Counted from the stretch's first letter, positions 35,497 to 46,621 are shown. The stretch is 64,000 bases of DNA from Pyxicephalus adspersus (GCF_032062135.1 NC_092860.1:131347100-131411099); one strand, 5' to 3'. Numbers and translations: made by a program. The notes: generated by a model not told the origin, from the sequence alone.

Positions 35497-35668
35497 CTCA
35501 AATCTTCTCAGAAGTGTGAAGGGACCCTCAACATTTTCACCTACAAAGCATGACCTATGGGGGGCACTTGCCCGGAAGGTTGGTGACTTTACAAAAAAAG
35601 ATGTGACTTCAAGAGGGCAGCCATCACTATTTGACCTGAAAAGGAAGAAGCCCACGGGACAACGAAAG
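35497..35668 (+). CDS. candidate internal coding exon, protein not recognised
   Basis: A 172-bp segment is preceded by CTAAC, with its A 22 bases upstream of the AG, and by 'tagtccttactgctgcag'. It ends AACGAAAG followed by GTAAGT, a near-ideal donor. It begins by completing a codon, then has 57 open codons and ends in phase 0. The encoded stretch includes SPTKHDLWGALARKVGDFTK and GQPSLFDLKRKKPTGQRK: hydrophilic, basic, with mixed residues and a low share of L/F/I unlike translated AT-rich junk. It is GC-richer than both flanks. It looks like part of a cytoplasmic or nuclear protein. I know no domain or family for it and assign none. The open frame continues about 30 codons past the donor into L/F-rich sequence. 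No other exon in the window can be tied to it with confidence. Confidence 0.55.
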
Positions 35669-36592
35669 GTAAGTATTCCTCTAATAGATCCTGGACAAAT
35701 AGGCATTGCATGGTGCTTACTTAAGTTTGAGGGGCACACATTATTTTTATTTTTTTTAGCCTAACCAGAGTTAGATTTTAAATAGAGTTTTTCCATATTA
35801 AGGATATGGATGGAGCGTCATGCATGATGAAATTGGCAAGTTGTATTTGTAATATATAATAATATATCATATTGCTTTTTTTTATTATATAAAACAGTTT
35901 GTACTTTATTGAATAATTATTGTAGAATAATAAAATAATAATATAATCTGCAAATGAGTTCATAATTATAGAACCCAAACTGCCTTCTTTCCTTTCTACA
36001 GCATGGTAATATTTGTCAACATGAACCATTCCTAAAATGCGGGTTCCCTTGTTCCATTTATGTGAATTATTAATCCATGTGTCCATTTTTGTAATTACCT
36101 CCAATTATTTTAAATTATTTCAGTTTGTTGTTGAATTGTGCTTTTTATCACGTTAATTTAAACTTTCCGTATAATTATGCAGTAATTGTTTCAAATAAGA
36201 AGGCGTTCAAATGTTTAAACAATATTTACTGTGTAATGAATTAAGGATCTCGAGTTGAAGTCAGCAATTCTATGACTCAAATGAGTTTTCTGTTGCCTTA
36301 CTGTTCTTCTGTTAATGTGCTATAAGTGCTGTAAAATTGGTTATTATAATTATAAATTATTATCATCTTCTCCCGTGAAAGGTTTGGGGAGAAGCATTAG
36401 TGAGACAAGAGGCAACATTTTTTTTTATATCTTGTGCACTGATTGCCCCTTATCATTAGAAATCCAAATTGTTTAACTGACCACCAGACTCACTACTGTT
36501 GGTTAAAAAAGAAATGTGACATGTCAGAAAGATAGTAAGCCTAACTAACTAAAGAATATATATGTATACAAGTGTCCGTTAAATACCTAGAT
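35669..36592. other. non-coding sequence after the exon candidate
   Basis: Very AT-rich, no supported feature beyond the donor at its left edge. Confidence 0.45.
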
Positions 36593-36770
36593 CAGTGTTG
36601 CAAAACCAGGGTTCCATGGAACTGTGGGATTCCTCCAGAGGCTACGAGGGTTTCCTTTAGCAATGAGCAGTTTGGGCTTCTTTTTGGTGATCTTTAAGGG
36701 TGGCATAATTCCCATTGGTTAGAACTGTAAGAGACATTCTTCCTAATCACCACCATACTAATGTTATGTT
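36593..36770 (+). mobile_element. hAT-like family fragment
   Basis: Begins CAGTGTTGCAAAACCAGGGT, then 'ggattcctccagaggctacg' and 'agcaatgagcagtttgggct', aligning to the elements at 11,991 and 28,449. The right end is not clear. Confidence 0.6.
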
Positions 36771-36835
36771 ATAATAATATTGTTTGTATCAAGGGCACAT
36801 GAACAATAACTGTGTACTGTAGTCTTCTTCATGGG

Positions 36836-36932
36836 TAAATAAGGCATCCCCCTGAAAATAAGCCCTAGAGCATATTTTGGCCTTCAAAAAAAAATAAGAC
36901 AGTGTCTTATCATCGGGGAAACAGGGTATGTT
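36836..36932 (-). mobile_element. fragment of a 'tttccccgaaaataagac' repeat
   Basis: On the minus strand: ccctgtttccccgatgataa, then 'gacactgtcttatttttttt' and 'ggcttattttcagggggatg'. This matches a widespread vertebrate DNA element known from its TTTCCCCGAAAATAAGACA end. Only about 100 bp remain. Recognised from memory of the motif. Confidence 0.55.
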
Positions 36933-37427
36933 CACTCCCCCCCAAAAAAATTCTAAGACTATAGAAGGGAATGTGAGCTGCTCTAGACAGTTAGGGACAT
37001 GGACTAAACTATATGACTTATGACATGACTATGTGACTAAAGCACTGAGTTTTATGTTGGCATTATATGAATGGATGATAATAATGAAAGTTTTACTAAC
37101 AATTATGGTTTGCCATAGTTTGATGTCTACTCTACAAATGTCTAAAGTACACCTGGTTAACTAAATTAAAAATATGATTTTTGTTTTTTGGATTTTTCAC
37201 GTGAGGTTAACATTTTTAAATGGCCATACCATAAAAGATAAAACCACATCAAATGTGCATGGCTATCATTAGTAAACCATACAGAGATGTAGAATACAGT
37301 GAATTAGATTGTGATTTATGTATATAAATAGTTCATACAGTCATCTGTCATACAAGATCCCATAGTGCGTATACATATTTTGATTACATATTAGTTACCA
37401 ATATGAGATAGCCTGCTGTCCCACATT
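36933..37427. other. non-coding sequence, nothing recognised
   Basis: No supported feature. Confidence 0.45.
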
Positions 37428-37800
37428 CCAGCAGTTATTCTGCAAACCTTATTCATCCATGCAGTTTTTTAATGCTCCATATAGATTCTGAAATACTCTG
37501 CAAGGTGAATAATTCCATCCATTGGACTTCTCCCAAAAAATTGGAACAACCATCCATTTTTTCATAATGTAAGGCTCTACTTCCCCTGAGGAAGCCATAT
37601 AGCGAAACGGCTTGGTAATGAGACGACTGCACTTAAACCAACTGCATGTTAATTGCACCAAGCCAACCAATTGCATGTTAACGCACCTGCATGTTTAGTT
37701 AAATTTTGGTAATATTACTGCTCATATTTACGTGTACTGCTCATTCATTATACATAGTTACATAGTTCATTGTTTGCCACTAAATGCCGCGCTCCTGAAT
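37428..37800 (+). repeat. AAGCCG-hairpin repeat family, copy C
   Basis: Same order of blocks as copy A: ccagcagttattctgcaaac, 'tgctccatatagattctgaa', 'tgaggaagccatatagcgaa', 'cacctgcatgtttagttaaa' and 'catagttcattgtttgcc'. It also holds a small internal duplication of 'ccaattgcatgttaacgc'-type sequence. Its left border fits the inner boundary of copy A, which supports ccagcagttattctgc as the true start of the element. Confidence 0.75.
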
Positions 37801-37876
37801 TTCTGATTTGTATTGTCATGAACAAATTTTGGGGCTGGCAAAAAAAAAACATTCTGATCTACACTGGCAGTAGATA

Positions 37877-38046
37877 GGCAGCATGGTTGGCTTAGTGGCT
37901 AGTATGCTTGCCTTTGCAGCACCAGGTCCCAGGTTTGAATTTTGGCCAGTGTGCTATCTGCAAGGAGTTTGTATGCTCTCTGTGTTTGTGTGGGTTTCCT
38001 CCCACATCCCTCTCAAAATTTGCCCTAATGTAAAAAATTGGCCTTG
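37877..38046 (+). mobile_element. tRNA-derived SINE, head only
   Basis: A box TGGCTTAGTGG (37,888-37,898) and B box GGTTTGAATTT (37,932-37,942), then 'ctatctgcaaggagtttgta' and 'tttcctcccacatccc', parallel to the SINE at 6,608. The 3' half is missing: the element runs straight into half of a foldback copy, so a deletion or recombination joined the two. Confidence 0.8.
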
Positions 38047-38122
38047 TGTTTGCTGCATCACCCAGCTTCATCGATGAAAGTGATTCCTCTTTAGCCTTGT
38101 ATAGGTTCAATAAATCAGGCCC
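38047..38122. mobile_element. main foldback family, right half only
   Basis: Reads 'gtttgctgcatcacccagct', 'catcgatgaaagtgattcct' and 'tcaataaatcaggccc'. Only the right arm is present, fused directly to the SINE head. Confidence 0.8.
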
Positions 38123-38400
38123 TTTGTATGAATTTTAAAAGTCAGCAAAAGACTACTGGACACAAGCATTACCTAATCTGAAGGTATATTTGATCATTGC
38201 AATGTGGACTTTGAATGGACCTACCTCTAAATGATAATGAAAGCTGTAATTGCTGATCTGACACTCATCGCGTGACAAGTTGTGTGATGATTAGCTATAC
38301 ACCTGAGCTGTATACTCATTCTGGGTCAATGATCAGAAGGTAATAAAGACAGAGGATCAGATATTTTTAGATCCTGGACAGCAATGGCAGCTAACATAAG
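38123..38400. other. non-coding spacer
   Basis: Nothing recognised. Confidence 0.45.
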
Positions 38401-38613
38401 GGGCCTGATTTATTAAAGTTTTCCAAGACTGTAGAAGACTAGAGAATCTAGATGATGCAGCAAACCTGGAATGGATTTCTTAAAATCATTTGTTATATTC
38501 TGGCAAATGTTTTTATTCCTGGACCAGGTGCATTCTAGGTTTACCAGATCATCCAGGTTCTCCCATGATAGTCTATCTTCTCCAGTCTTGAAAAGCTTTA
38601 ATAAATCAGGCCC
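38401..38613. mobile_element. main foldback family, copy 4 (second subfamily)
   Basis: Ends gggcctgatttattaaagtt and ctttaataaatcaggccc. The arms carry 'ccaagactgtagaagac' and 'tatcttctccagtcttg', and the inner part has 'ttctcccatgatag' instead of the 'ttcatcgatgaaag' of the other copies. This defines a second subfamily, shared with copy 5. Confidence 0.88.
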
Positions 38614-39499
38614 AATGTCCTAGTAAAATGCACTCAGAATGACTTGAAAGACTTAATTTAATAAAAATATGTAAAAACTTGAAGACTCACACATTCATAA
38701 AATATAAATTCCATGTAATCTGACATCTCTGATTTTCTGATTTTCAGATCTCTCCAATATATGTATTGTTGATAAATTGTCTACTTTTATCTTTCTTGCT
38801 TTGTTTTATATTTGATTTAAAGGGAGTATCATTAAAAAAAGTCTATTCATGAATAAAAAGAAGTTATAACAGTCAGGGAAAATAAGCATGATGTCGGTAT
38901 TATTGATAAGAAAGCATGAAAACTGACATCCCATGTGTCGCAAGGTACAGGTTGGAAAGTAGGTTTTTCTATTAGATATATCTATTTATCATTTTAAGTA
39001 AAGAAAGTAAATATAAGTAGACATTAGATTTTAGATACTCATTGTCCAGCTTCTAATCTTTCTGTTCACTAACTGATATTCCTATATTCACACATTCCCT
39101 GTTACACACCATTAATATGATAGCACCAGTTTTATTTTATTTCCATGGGAAAACTCCTGTCAGTTCTTTTTCATATTGTACCCTATTAAGGAAATTTTCT
39201 TTTTGGTGGCAACTTAAACTGTGGGTTTCTTCTTCAAAGTCTCCTTGAAATGGTCAGTCAAGGGAATGAATCACACTTACATGATGAATCACATGGGAAT
39301 GTAGGGATTTGATTAGAACATAATGGGCTTTAACCACCCTACCCAACATTAAAAAAAGGTTTGGGCTTTAGATAATACCTGCCTAGCACTAGAAAATCCA
39401 AAAAAATTCACAGTAAAAGCATTGAAGTTGTCAAAGATATTTTTTGTTTGGTAAAGCTGTGGTTTATTCTCTACAGGTGTCCAGAATACTAGAGCAATG
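38614..39499. other. non-coding sequence, nothing recognised
   Basis: No supported feature. Confidence 0.45.
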
Positions 39500-39501
39500 T
39501 A

Positions 39502-39873
39502 CAGTAAAACCCTGATAAACTCAGATAACCGGAAAATTCAAATAACCGGCACCCGGTAGAGATGTTGGAGCTGTCGGGTGCCGGTTATCTGAGATCTGAG
39601 TTCCTGATAACTAGGATTCTATGGCAATCAAGAAGGCGGATCAATCAGCAGAGCTCTGTGATTGGCTGAGGAAAAGGAAACCCTGATGACGCTTGAGCTG
39701 TCATCAGGGTTTACCTTTTCTCAACCATTCAGTACTAGAGGTGATTGGGGACAAATCTCCCCATTCAAATCTAATGATGAATGACTGAGAAAAGGAAGCA
39801 TCAGTGATCTGGAAACTACACTTATCCAAAATCCGCTATTCACCTTGGGTGCTGGATAACTGAGGTTCTACTG
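39502..39873. mobile_element. Tigger/pogo-like MITE with TA target
   Basis: A 372-bp element flanked by TA on each side. Left end CAGTAAAACCCTGATAAACT; right end, reverse complemented, CAGTAGAACCTCAGTTATCC. Subterminal 'gataaccgg' and 'cggttatct' words are typical of Tigger-type ends. An internal hairpin pairs 'ggaaaccctgatgac' with 'gtcatcagggttta'. No transposase frame. Confidence 0.85.
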
Positions 39874-39875
39874 TA

Positions 39876-40082
39876 TACCAGTAATGCCAAATATACATTT
39901 TTTCAAGACAAATAAAATAGATTGTATATATAAAATATATTTTCTGCCATATTTGTGTTTTATTCTTGATGGCAAATCTCTTTGCCGCCTAGATGTATGG
40001 GTCCTGGTTAGAGCCCAATTTCTCTTCTTAACCCACCACTAAAGAGACACTTGCATCTGTGTATAGCACAGATGATAGCACA
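39876..40082. other. non-coding spacer
   Basis: Contains a small doublet of 'agcacagatga' just before the foldback copy. Nothing else. Confidence 0.45.
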
Positions 40083-40289
40083 GATGATTTATTCAAGCTC
40101 TCCAAGACTGGAGAAGATATACTGTCATGGGAGAACCTTGGTGATCCAACAAATCTGAAAGTGCAGTTTTTAAACATTGCCAGCTAATAGCAAATAGGTT
40201 TGAAGAAATCTATTCCAGGTGTGCTAGATCTCCTAGGTTCTCCCATGATAGCCTATCTTCCCCAGTCTTGGTGTTAATAAATCAGGGCA
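40083..40289. mobile_element. main foldback family, copy 5 (second subfamily)
   Basis: Arms 'gctctccaagactggaga' and 'tatcttccccagtcttgg', inner 'tcatgggagaaccttggtga' against 'ctaggttctcccatga'. It shares the subfamily signature with copy 4. Confidence 0.85.
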
Positions 40290-42746
40290 AAAGTAAAAGT
40301 TGTGATTTCTCTAAAAAGTGGAGTATTCATCAAAATTAACGGATTTTGAACTAACTTGGCCATGACAAAAATGGGCACTTATCTACCACTCTCAAATTAC
40401 TTTTACTTGTTTATTTTTCATAATCCCTTTGACTAAGCAACATTTTTTCATTTCTAAGAGGTTTCTGAGAAAATGTTGACTGTTTATATTATTTGTAATA
40501 ATTGATAAGGGAGAAAGAATGTTCAAATGGTTTTCTTGTTAAAAGCCACTCATTGTGCCAGCCGTATTTATTGACATTCTATTACATTATAACTGCTGTC
40601 ACTAATTGTTCGTTATCATTAAAGTTCCTCTGGGTTTTCCAGGAGGCTGGAGATGCATGCAAATTACAGCTGCATGACTCTCATAATGCTCTGTGATTGA
40701 TTTTAATATGTGGAATAGAGGAGGCTAATTGTTTTCAGCCTTTACCGCACTCAAAAAATCTGAAAAAACTATGAAATATTAACTCACAAGCCCTCCAGAA
40801 GTAAGATCATTGATTTTAATAATTTCTGCTTTCTAATCATATCATATCTTTACTCCTGCTTTTATGTGCCTATTATGCTTTCTTATAGCTATAATTATGT
40901 TGAAGAAAAAACAGGGTCAATTGCAAGATTTGGATATCACTGAAATGCCTTAGAGTGGGGCTACAAGCAAAACACAGCTTCGGCATATACAGAAGTCTAG
41001 AATACATTAAAATAATCTTCTGGCTTCAGGGTCTCAGACTCTGCTCCCCCACATATAGCATATCCCTGTAGTGGCATAGTGTGTTGGGCTAATAGATGCT
41101 AGGGGCATCCTTTAGCTCCAATTCTGGAAGATGAAATTGGAGTGCTCTAGTTTCATGGCACCTTAAAACATTTAGTAGTCCTATGAACATTTCTTTGTAT
41201 GGTAACTACATATGAATTATACAATATTATATTGGATATAATATGTATTATAATACATATTATTACTTATGTCCTGACTCTAGGCATGTCAGGATAAACG
41301 GGCTCCCAATAACACCATTTTGTGCTATAGAGACAACCAAGTAGTGACTCTCCCTTTTTATGCAGGATGTCTTCTTATTGAGACCCCAGAATGAGTCATT
41401 TTATTCAGCCTTGCATGTAAACTGCATCTTGAGCTGTTTGAGACGATCGTTCTCTCACCCTTCATCAACCTTCCCCAGATTGCTGAGCAACAATCTAAGC
41501 TACAGCAGGATGAGAGGACCATCAAGGAGCAATGTTAATCAATTTGTTATCCTTTGCCCATTACACATACAGGTAGTTTGGCACCAACTATTTTGTTTTT
41601 TACATGCTGTCACCCCAAGGAAGGAATTTTACTGATGGGGCTCCCTATGGTGGCTCAGTCTTTAATCAATGATATCTAGGTCAAGATACGGCAGTATGTG
41701 TGGAGCTCAAGCCTGACAAAGCTTTTTTAAGGGGTACGACAAAGGTGGTACACAACTAAATGCAACAGGGTTCAAGAGGGGCAAAGTGGCATTTAGAGAA
41801 AAGTTGGGATATCTGGGAATTGTGGTTTGACAAAATTGGTTAAAATTGTGGTGCAGGGCTCCCTTAAGTTCTGGTAGGGTGATTCTTAGAACCCAAATGA
41901 TTATTAGTATAAACGTTGATGTGGTGCTGATTGGTATCTACTTCACAGAGAGAAATATGACATTTCCAATCATTTCTGTCCCTAGAAAACAGTTTAGAGT
42001 TTAACTCAAGGTCACCTCTCATGCCAGCTGGCCAGTTCCTCCGTATTATGATATCTAGAGATTGAGTGTCACAAGGAGTGTGGGTCATAGGACTACTTTT
42101 ATTGCCTCTTGTCATAAACATGAGCTCGCTGCTGCTTTGAAGCTGGTCTCTGACTCTTTTTAGTAGGTGCAGAGAGAATTCTGGTTTATTCTGTATAAAA
42201 TTGTGCTATACACTATATCTAAATAGGGACCTCAAAGCTCTGTTTTTTGTTTCAGTCCTGACTCTAATATTTACAGAAAATGTAAAAACAAATCACAATA
42301 CAACAATACATATACATATGTGACTAAACATTGCCTAATGCTTAGATGAAGCAGTATTGTTTGTGCCTAAACTTTGTTGTGTGCACATTTTTGGGAGTTA
42401 ACGGGAGAACAAAATTGGCACCAGATTGCAAAGGCAGCACCAAGAAAACCATCAATTACTTGGCAGCACTGGTTTCACTGACAAGTTTGCCCTATTAATT
42501 GATAAAAGCCATTTTGAACAAATGTACAGGTAAGCCAGTCATGTTTACCTACACTTAGATGTTGGTGTATGATTTAACTGGACAACTTCTGCCTAATAGT
42601 ATACCATTGTTTTATGGACTTCTTTAGCTTTTGGATTGGACAAATAGATTTAGGAGTTAAAATTGGTAATACTGTTGATGTTTGAAAAAGGTTATCTGTA
42701 AAAAAAGGTAAATTCACATTTACCTTACCTTTCTCTTCGTGGACCA
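40290..42746. other. non-coding sequence with a conserved-element candidate
   Basis: About 40,510-40,770 is rich in regulatory-type words: TGTCACTAATTG, GATGCATGCAAATTACAGCT, TGATTGATTTTAATATG and GAGGCTAATTG. It looks like a vertebrate conserved non-coding element but this needs alignment. An 85-codon minus frame at 41,864-42,121 has a mixed composition but no recognised domain and no clear splice sites. Confidence 0.35.
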
Positions 42747-44129
42747 TGGGATCTACGAGATCTACTTCTTCCTGCAAGAACCTGGGCAATACAAAGTAGC
42801 CAAAATTCTTTCAAAAAGAGGTTCCTGCAATGGACTGAAGTGTGTTCTCCAGATCTGGCCTGTTCTGTTTTCCCTAAGAATAATATTAGAAGTACAATCA
42901 AAAGATGCCCAGCTAAATGGAAAACTGGGGTAAAATAAATATCTATCATCTTTCTGTACAAATATCTTACACGTTATTCCAACATTTGATTTTTATGTGA
43001 AGAGAAGGGGGTGTATAGTTGGTTCTGGACAGCACATGTGGACCTTGTATTTATACTGCACGGTCCGCTATAGTTTATTATATATTTGTGCATTTAATTT
43101 TCCTTTTTCAAATGCTTCCTATGGAAAATACAGAGGTAGAAGCCCTATTTTCTTCATGCTCCCTCCCTTCTTGGGCTCGTTCTACACTTGTTAGACTGAG
43201 CAGCACAGCACAGTACAGTGGAGTGCTTTATCACTGGACTAGGATATACAGAAACAAGTCTATTAGGATTCTCTGTCAGTCTTTGTTCTTGAGATTCACC
43301 TAACTTCCAATGATAGCTAACTGATTCCTCCCTGTTCCTTAGGGAGCCAGGTTTTCAAACAGTTGCTCTGTAAAATAATTCTATAAGTCCGATCCACTTA
43401 AGAGAATTTAGGACAGCTTGGCAGTATTTTCCCTAGCCCCCTCCAACACAAATATAATGCTCACTTTTACAAAAAAAAAAAACTACAAACAGCCTGTCTT
43501 GTATAATAATGTTTTGCATCCTTTAGGATTAAAACTTCACAGGCAAGCAGGATTCATTGTTTTTTGTAGTTACTTTTTGTACTCACATACTCGAGTTTTA
43601 ATACAGTTTCCATTAACAAAATCAAAGGCAGCTTTAGCGTGTGTGCTGAGACTTTGTAGTGGCTGGCAGCCAGATGCAGCAGTGTCTATACGCCTCCTAG
43701 TCGGTATCTCTGACTGTTTATTTATTACACACAGGATGCTCGCACTGTATGATGATCTACAGATGAAAGAAAGAAGACTGCTTGGGAAATCTGCTGTAAA
43801 TTCAGGCTGCAATAGTTTTTACTAGAACAGCAATTTTTTCTCCATGATCATACATTTGCTTTGAGTTATAGCTCAAAAATCCAGAATTGATGATAGTTTA
43901 GTTTAATATAGTCCTTACCTTTTGACTGCTGGAATTCGAGATAGTAGGTGAAAGATTCAAGCAGATGGAACCTGAGTATCTCTACGCTAAAATAAATTAT
44001 AGCGCATAATAAGTAATACCAGGCCAACAAAATCCCATGTTTGTTATCAATATAAATGTTATTCCGCAACATAAAGTGACACTTTCACGGTGTTCGGGAA
44101 TTGGGGATTGTGTGGTTTTATTAAAATGG
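42747..44129. other. non-coding sequence, weak exon-like spots only
   Basis: A terminal-exon-like stretch (MLALYDDLQMKERRLLGKSA..., plus strand, about 43,736-43,825) follows 'atttattacacacag'. I do not recognise it and give it little weight. Confidence 0.35.
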
Positions 44130-44505
44130 TATGTTGTAGTATTTCTATATTTAGCTATAAAGAGCAATACACCAGCAAGTCATAGTATGTATAAAGTACA
44201 ATATTGTGCTTATATAAAAATTCTGAAATATAGAGATATAGCTGAGAAATTGAAATGAACACTATATGCTTGTGCAGCTGGGTATTACAGCACAAGAACA
44301 TTCATTAAAGTAGGTTGTAGTTTTTCTTTATCTAGTTAGAAGCTAAAGAGCAATATGCTGGAAAGTCATAGTAGGTATTTATAACAAAGAATAAAGTCTA
44401 ATATTGTCCTTATAAAAAAAGATATGAAAATGTAGAGAGGGCTGAGCGATTTCTACAAATGGTTACAATTTTACAGCTGGGTGTAAATCTGTGAGAGCAG
44501 TGGGT
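44130..44505 (+). repeat. old 181-bp tandem duplication
   Basis: Unit 1 starts tatgttgtagtatttctata (44,130), unit 2 starts taggttgtagtttttcttta (44,311). Matching landmarks follow in the same order: 'taaagagcaatacaccagca' and 'taaagagcaatatgctggaa', 'agtcatagta', 'aatattgtgcttat' and 'aatattgtccttat', 'acagctgggt'. The units have diverged considerably, so the duplication is old. No coding frame. Confidence 0.75.
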
Positions 44506-45282
44506 AGGGCTATCCATACATTATTATGTGGTTTATCGCCATGCCTGTTTTTTTTTTCTTATCTTGATCAGTTGTATGCTTTGAAGTTTGCACAAAGCAA
44601 AGCTACTAACCATTCACAAATGTACAATTTATATAAAAACTAAAAGCAAATTGATTATCAAAATATTACAGCGTTTAGTTGTGGACAACCTGTAGAAAGT
44701 GTAGGGTTCACTGTGTATAAATCAGCAAACTGCAGTGTGATACTAAACTGCAGTTGTTTTTCTTCTTCTACGCTCAAAGAATAACATAACATTCTACTCT
44801 ACAAGAATAACATAACATTCTATTAATATTCCATTAATGCTGCATACTGTAATAACCATTATGGGCTGTTTAATTTTCTTTACCTGGGCTCAAAAAGTAA
44901 AGCATTGCTATGTTACAGGAAACATTTAGAAGTGTTAATTTCCCCTAAGCAACGGCTTGAATGGTTTACATTTTGTCATATTTCCTTCTAAAAAATACCA
45001 GCCACTTTTTGTTATGTAAGTGAGCTTAGATACCTAAATGCTTATGTCTGTATATTTTTATATACAGTATATAGTATGAGATCCAAAGCACTGCTGCCTT
45101 TGACTCCTAGTTTGTCTGTTGGAGATGTGCTAATTCAGTTCATGTGTTACTTAGCATTCTCCTTGCTGGAGAGGAATTTGTACTGCATGCATCCTCCTGC
45201 TTCCCCTTTGTCCTGTGGATTAGGTTTGTGAAAGCAGGCCCCTTATTCAAGATTAACAAACAATTTGTTATCATTATTTTAA
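44506..45282. other. non-coding sequence with a short duplication
   Basis: At about 44,778-44,823 the 18-bp word 'gaataacataacattcta' occurs twice, 26 bp apart. Otherwise nothing recognised. Confidence 0.45.
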
Positions 45283-45663
45283 TATTGAAGTTGAACTCCA
45301 AGATGAAGGATTTTTTTTCATTAGGCCTTCTTCCACTACAACCTGATTTTATTCATCATCATTTTTTGTGATTATAAAACAGCAGAAGAAATCTAAGCAT
45401 AAGTCATCTGTGATGTCATAATTCTCAGGTGATTTTTTGGAAAGGTCCTGGGGCAGAGGTGGAACCTTTAAGAAGGAAGATTAATGGGTAGACCCATGGG
45501 ATTTCTCTTTACTGTCACCGCCCCGGAAGATAAGAAGCAGCTTCTGCTCTGTCCCTAGCCCCACATTTGTAGTACCTTTGAGTAGGTTATGGAGACGGTT
45601 TACTTTTAAGACAGGAGAGGAATCCCCAGCAAATGTGAAAGATTGGAGTTCAGCTTTAATTTA
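45283..45663. mobile_element. DNA element with ATTRAAGYTGAACTCCAA termini
   Basis: Left end attgaagttgaactccaa; right end, reverse complemented, attaaagctgaactccaa: 16 of 18 identical. About 380 bp, no transposase frame. The family is common in frogs in my memory, but superfamily and target duplication were not determined. Confidence 0.65.
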
Positions 45664-45671
45664 TTTGAGGA

Positions 45672-45928
45672 AAGGAGAACCTGAGAGTTAGCTTAGTAAG
45701 GGGACTTTTAGAGCCAACATTCCTTAACTCAACAAATTTGTTGCCCTTTGGGTTGGTTAGCCCAGGCAGAAATATTTAATTCCTATATGTTGCATATTTT
45801 TAATATGTTTTATTATAAATGTTTTTATAATAAATCCAATAAAATTTTTGTTTTTTATACAAATTTGTTAAGGAATGTTGGCCCTAAAAGTCCCCTTACG
45901 GAGCTAACCCTTAGGTTCTCCTTTCTTT
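45672..45928. mobile_element. foldback with about 70-bp arms
   Basis: Left arm (about 45,672-45,742) begins 'gaaaggagaacctgagagtt' and continues 'aaggggacttttagagccaa'. The right arm (about 45,860-45,928) is its reverse complement with few mismatches, ending 'aacccttaggttctcctttc'. An AT-rich loop of about 120 bp lies between them. No coding sequence. Confidence 0.85.
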
Positions 45929-45945
45929 GTGGTTAAAACTTTGGG

Positions 45946-46188
45946 ATGAAAACCATCAAAGGTGGGGTCCTACGCCATTTTCTTACGGCAGCAAGGGCCA
46001 CTATTCCAAGATTATGGAAGCAATCTACTGCTCCTTCTATAGCCACTTGGGTCTCCGAACTTGAAAAAATCCGCCATATGGAGATGTTGGTCGCGGAGGA
46101 TGATGACAGAATGGAACAATTTAGAACTACCTGGTCCATTTGGGACTGGTTTAAAGAATCTCCCCGATTCCGCACTTACTTTAATTAG
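45946..46188 (+). pseudogene. C-terminal end of LINE-1 ORF2 protein
   Basis: 80 open codons to a stop at 46,186-46,188, with the ATG formed at the insertion junction. The stretch ARATIPRLWKQSTAPSIATW followed by VSELEKIRHMEM and WSIWDWF matches the pattern at the extreme C terminus of L1-clade ORF2 proteins (ARxxIxxxWK...P...W...E...ME). The endonuclease and reverse-transcriptase domains are missing, so the piece has no activity. The frame is undamaged, which suggests a fairly young insertion. Confidence 0.85.
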
Positions 46189-46607
46189 CGTCCAGGCCTA
46201 CAGGCTGGATTACAACCCCGATATTGAGGGCTATTATATATCTCTTCTAATTTTGTATCGCTTGACATTCCCCCCCCTTCCCATCCTCCCCTTCTCCCCT
46301 GGGCTGATTTGTTATATGTGTCTGTCTTTGTTTTTATTTTTGTTGCTTAGAGTATTGGTTTACACTCTGTGCTATATGCTTCTGCTAGCAGATATGTAGC
46401 TGTTTTTGTACAGGTTTATCATGTGTTTTATAATTCTTTAGACCTGCTATGTTTTTCTTTTTTTGTCATATTTTTTGGGCATGTGCAGCTCCCTGGTATC
46501 ATTATCTGTCTGTTAATTCGGAGCCTACAATGTTATGTTTTTCTTTTTATCTTATGTCTACTTGTTACTTTTTCTTTTTCTGAAAACTTATAAAAACTGA
46601 TTGAAAC
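45949..46607 (+). mobile_element. 5'-truncated L1-clade LINE with 14-bp target duplication
   Basis: Flanked by identical AAAACTTTGGGATG (45,935-45,948 and 46,608-46,621), the target duplication of target-primed reverse transcription. The 659-bp insert starts within the last part of ORF2, has a pyrimidine-rich 3' untranslated region and ends in an A-rich tail (aaaactgattgaaac). It landed just beside the right arm of the foldback at 45,672. The 5' truncation is typical for LINEs. Confidence 0.9.
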
Positions 46608-46621
46608 AAAACTTTGGGATG

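Noticed and set aside
41864..42121. 85-codon minus frame with several W, H and C residues
   Set aside because: No family recognised and no splice or promoter signals; similar lengths occur by chance in this window.
42733..42775. 43-bp minus-strand exon-like segment (RS-rich or acidic in different frames) bounded by 'ggttcttgcag' and GTAAGG
   Set aside because: Two of three frames are open, the segment is too short to judge, and nothing nearby on that strand supports a gene.
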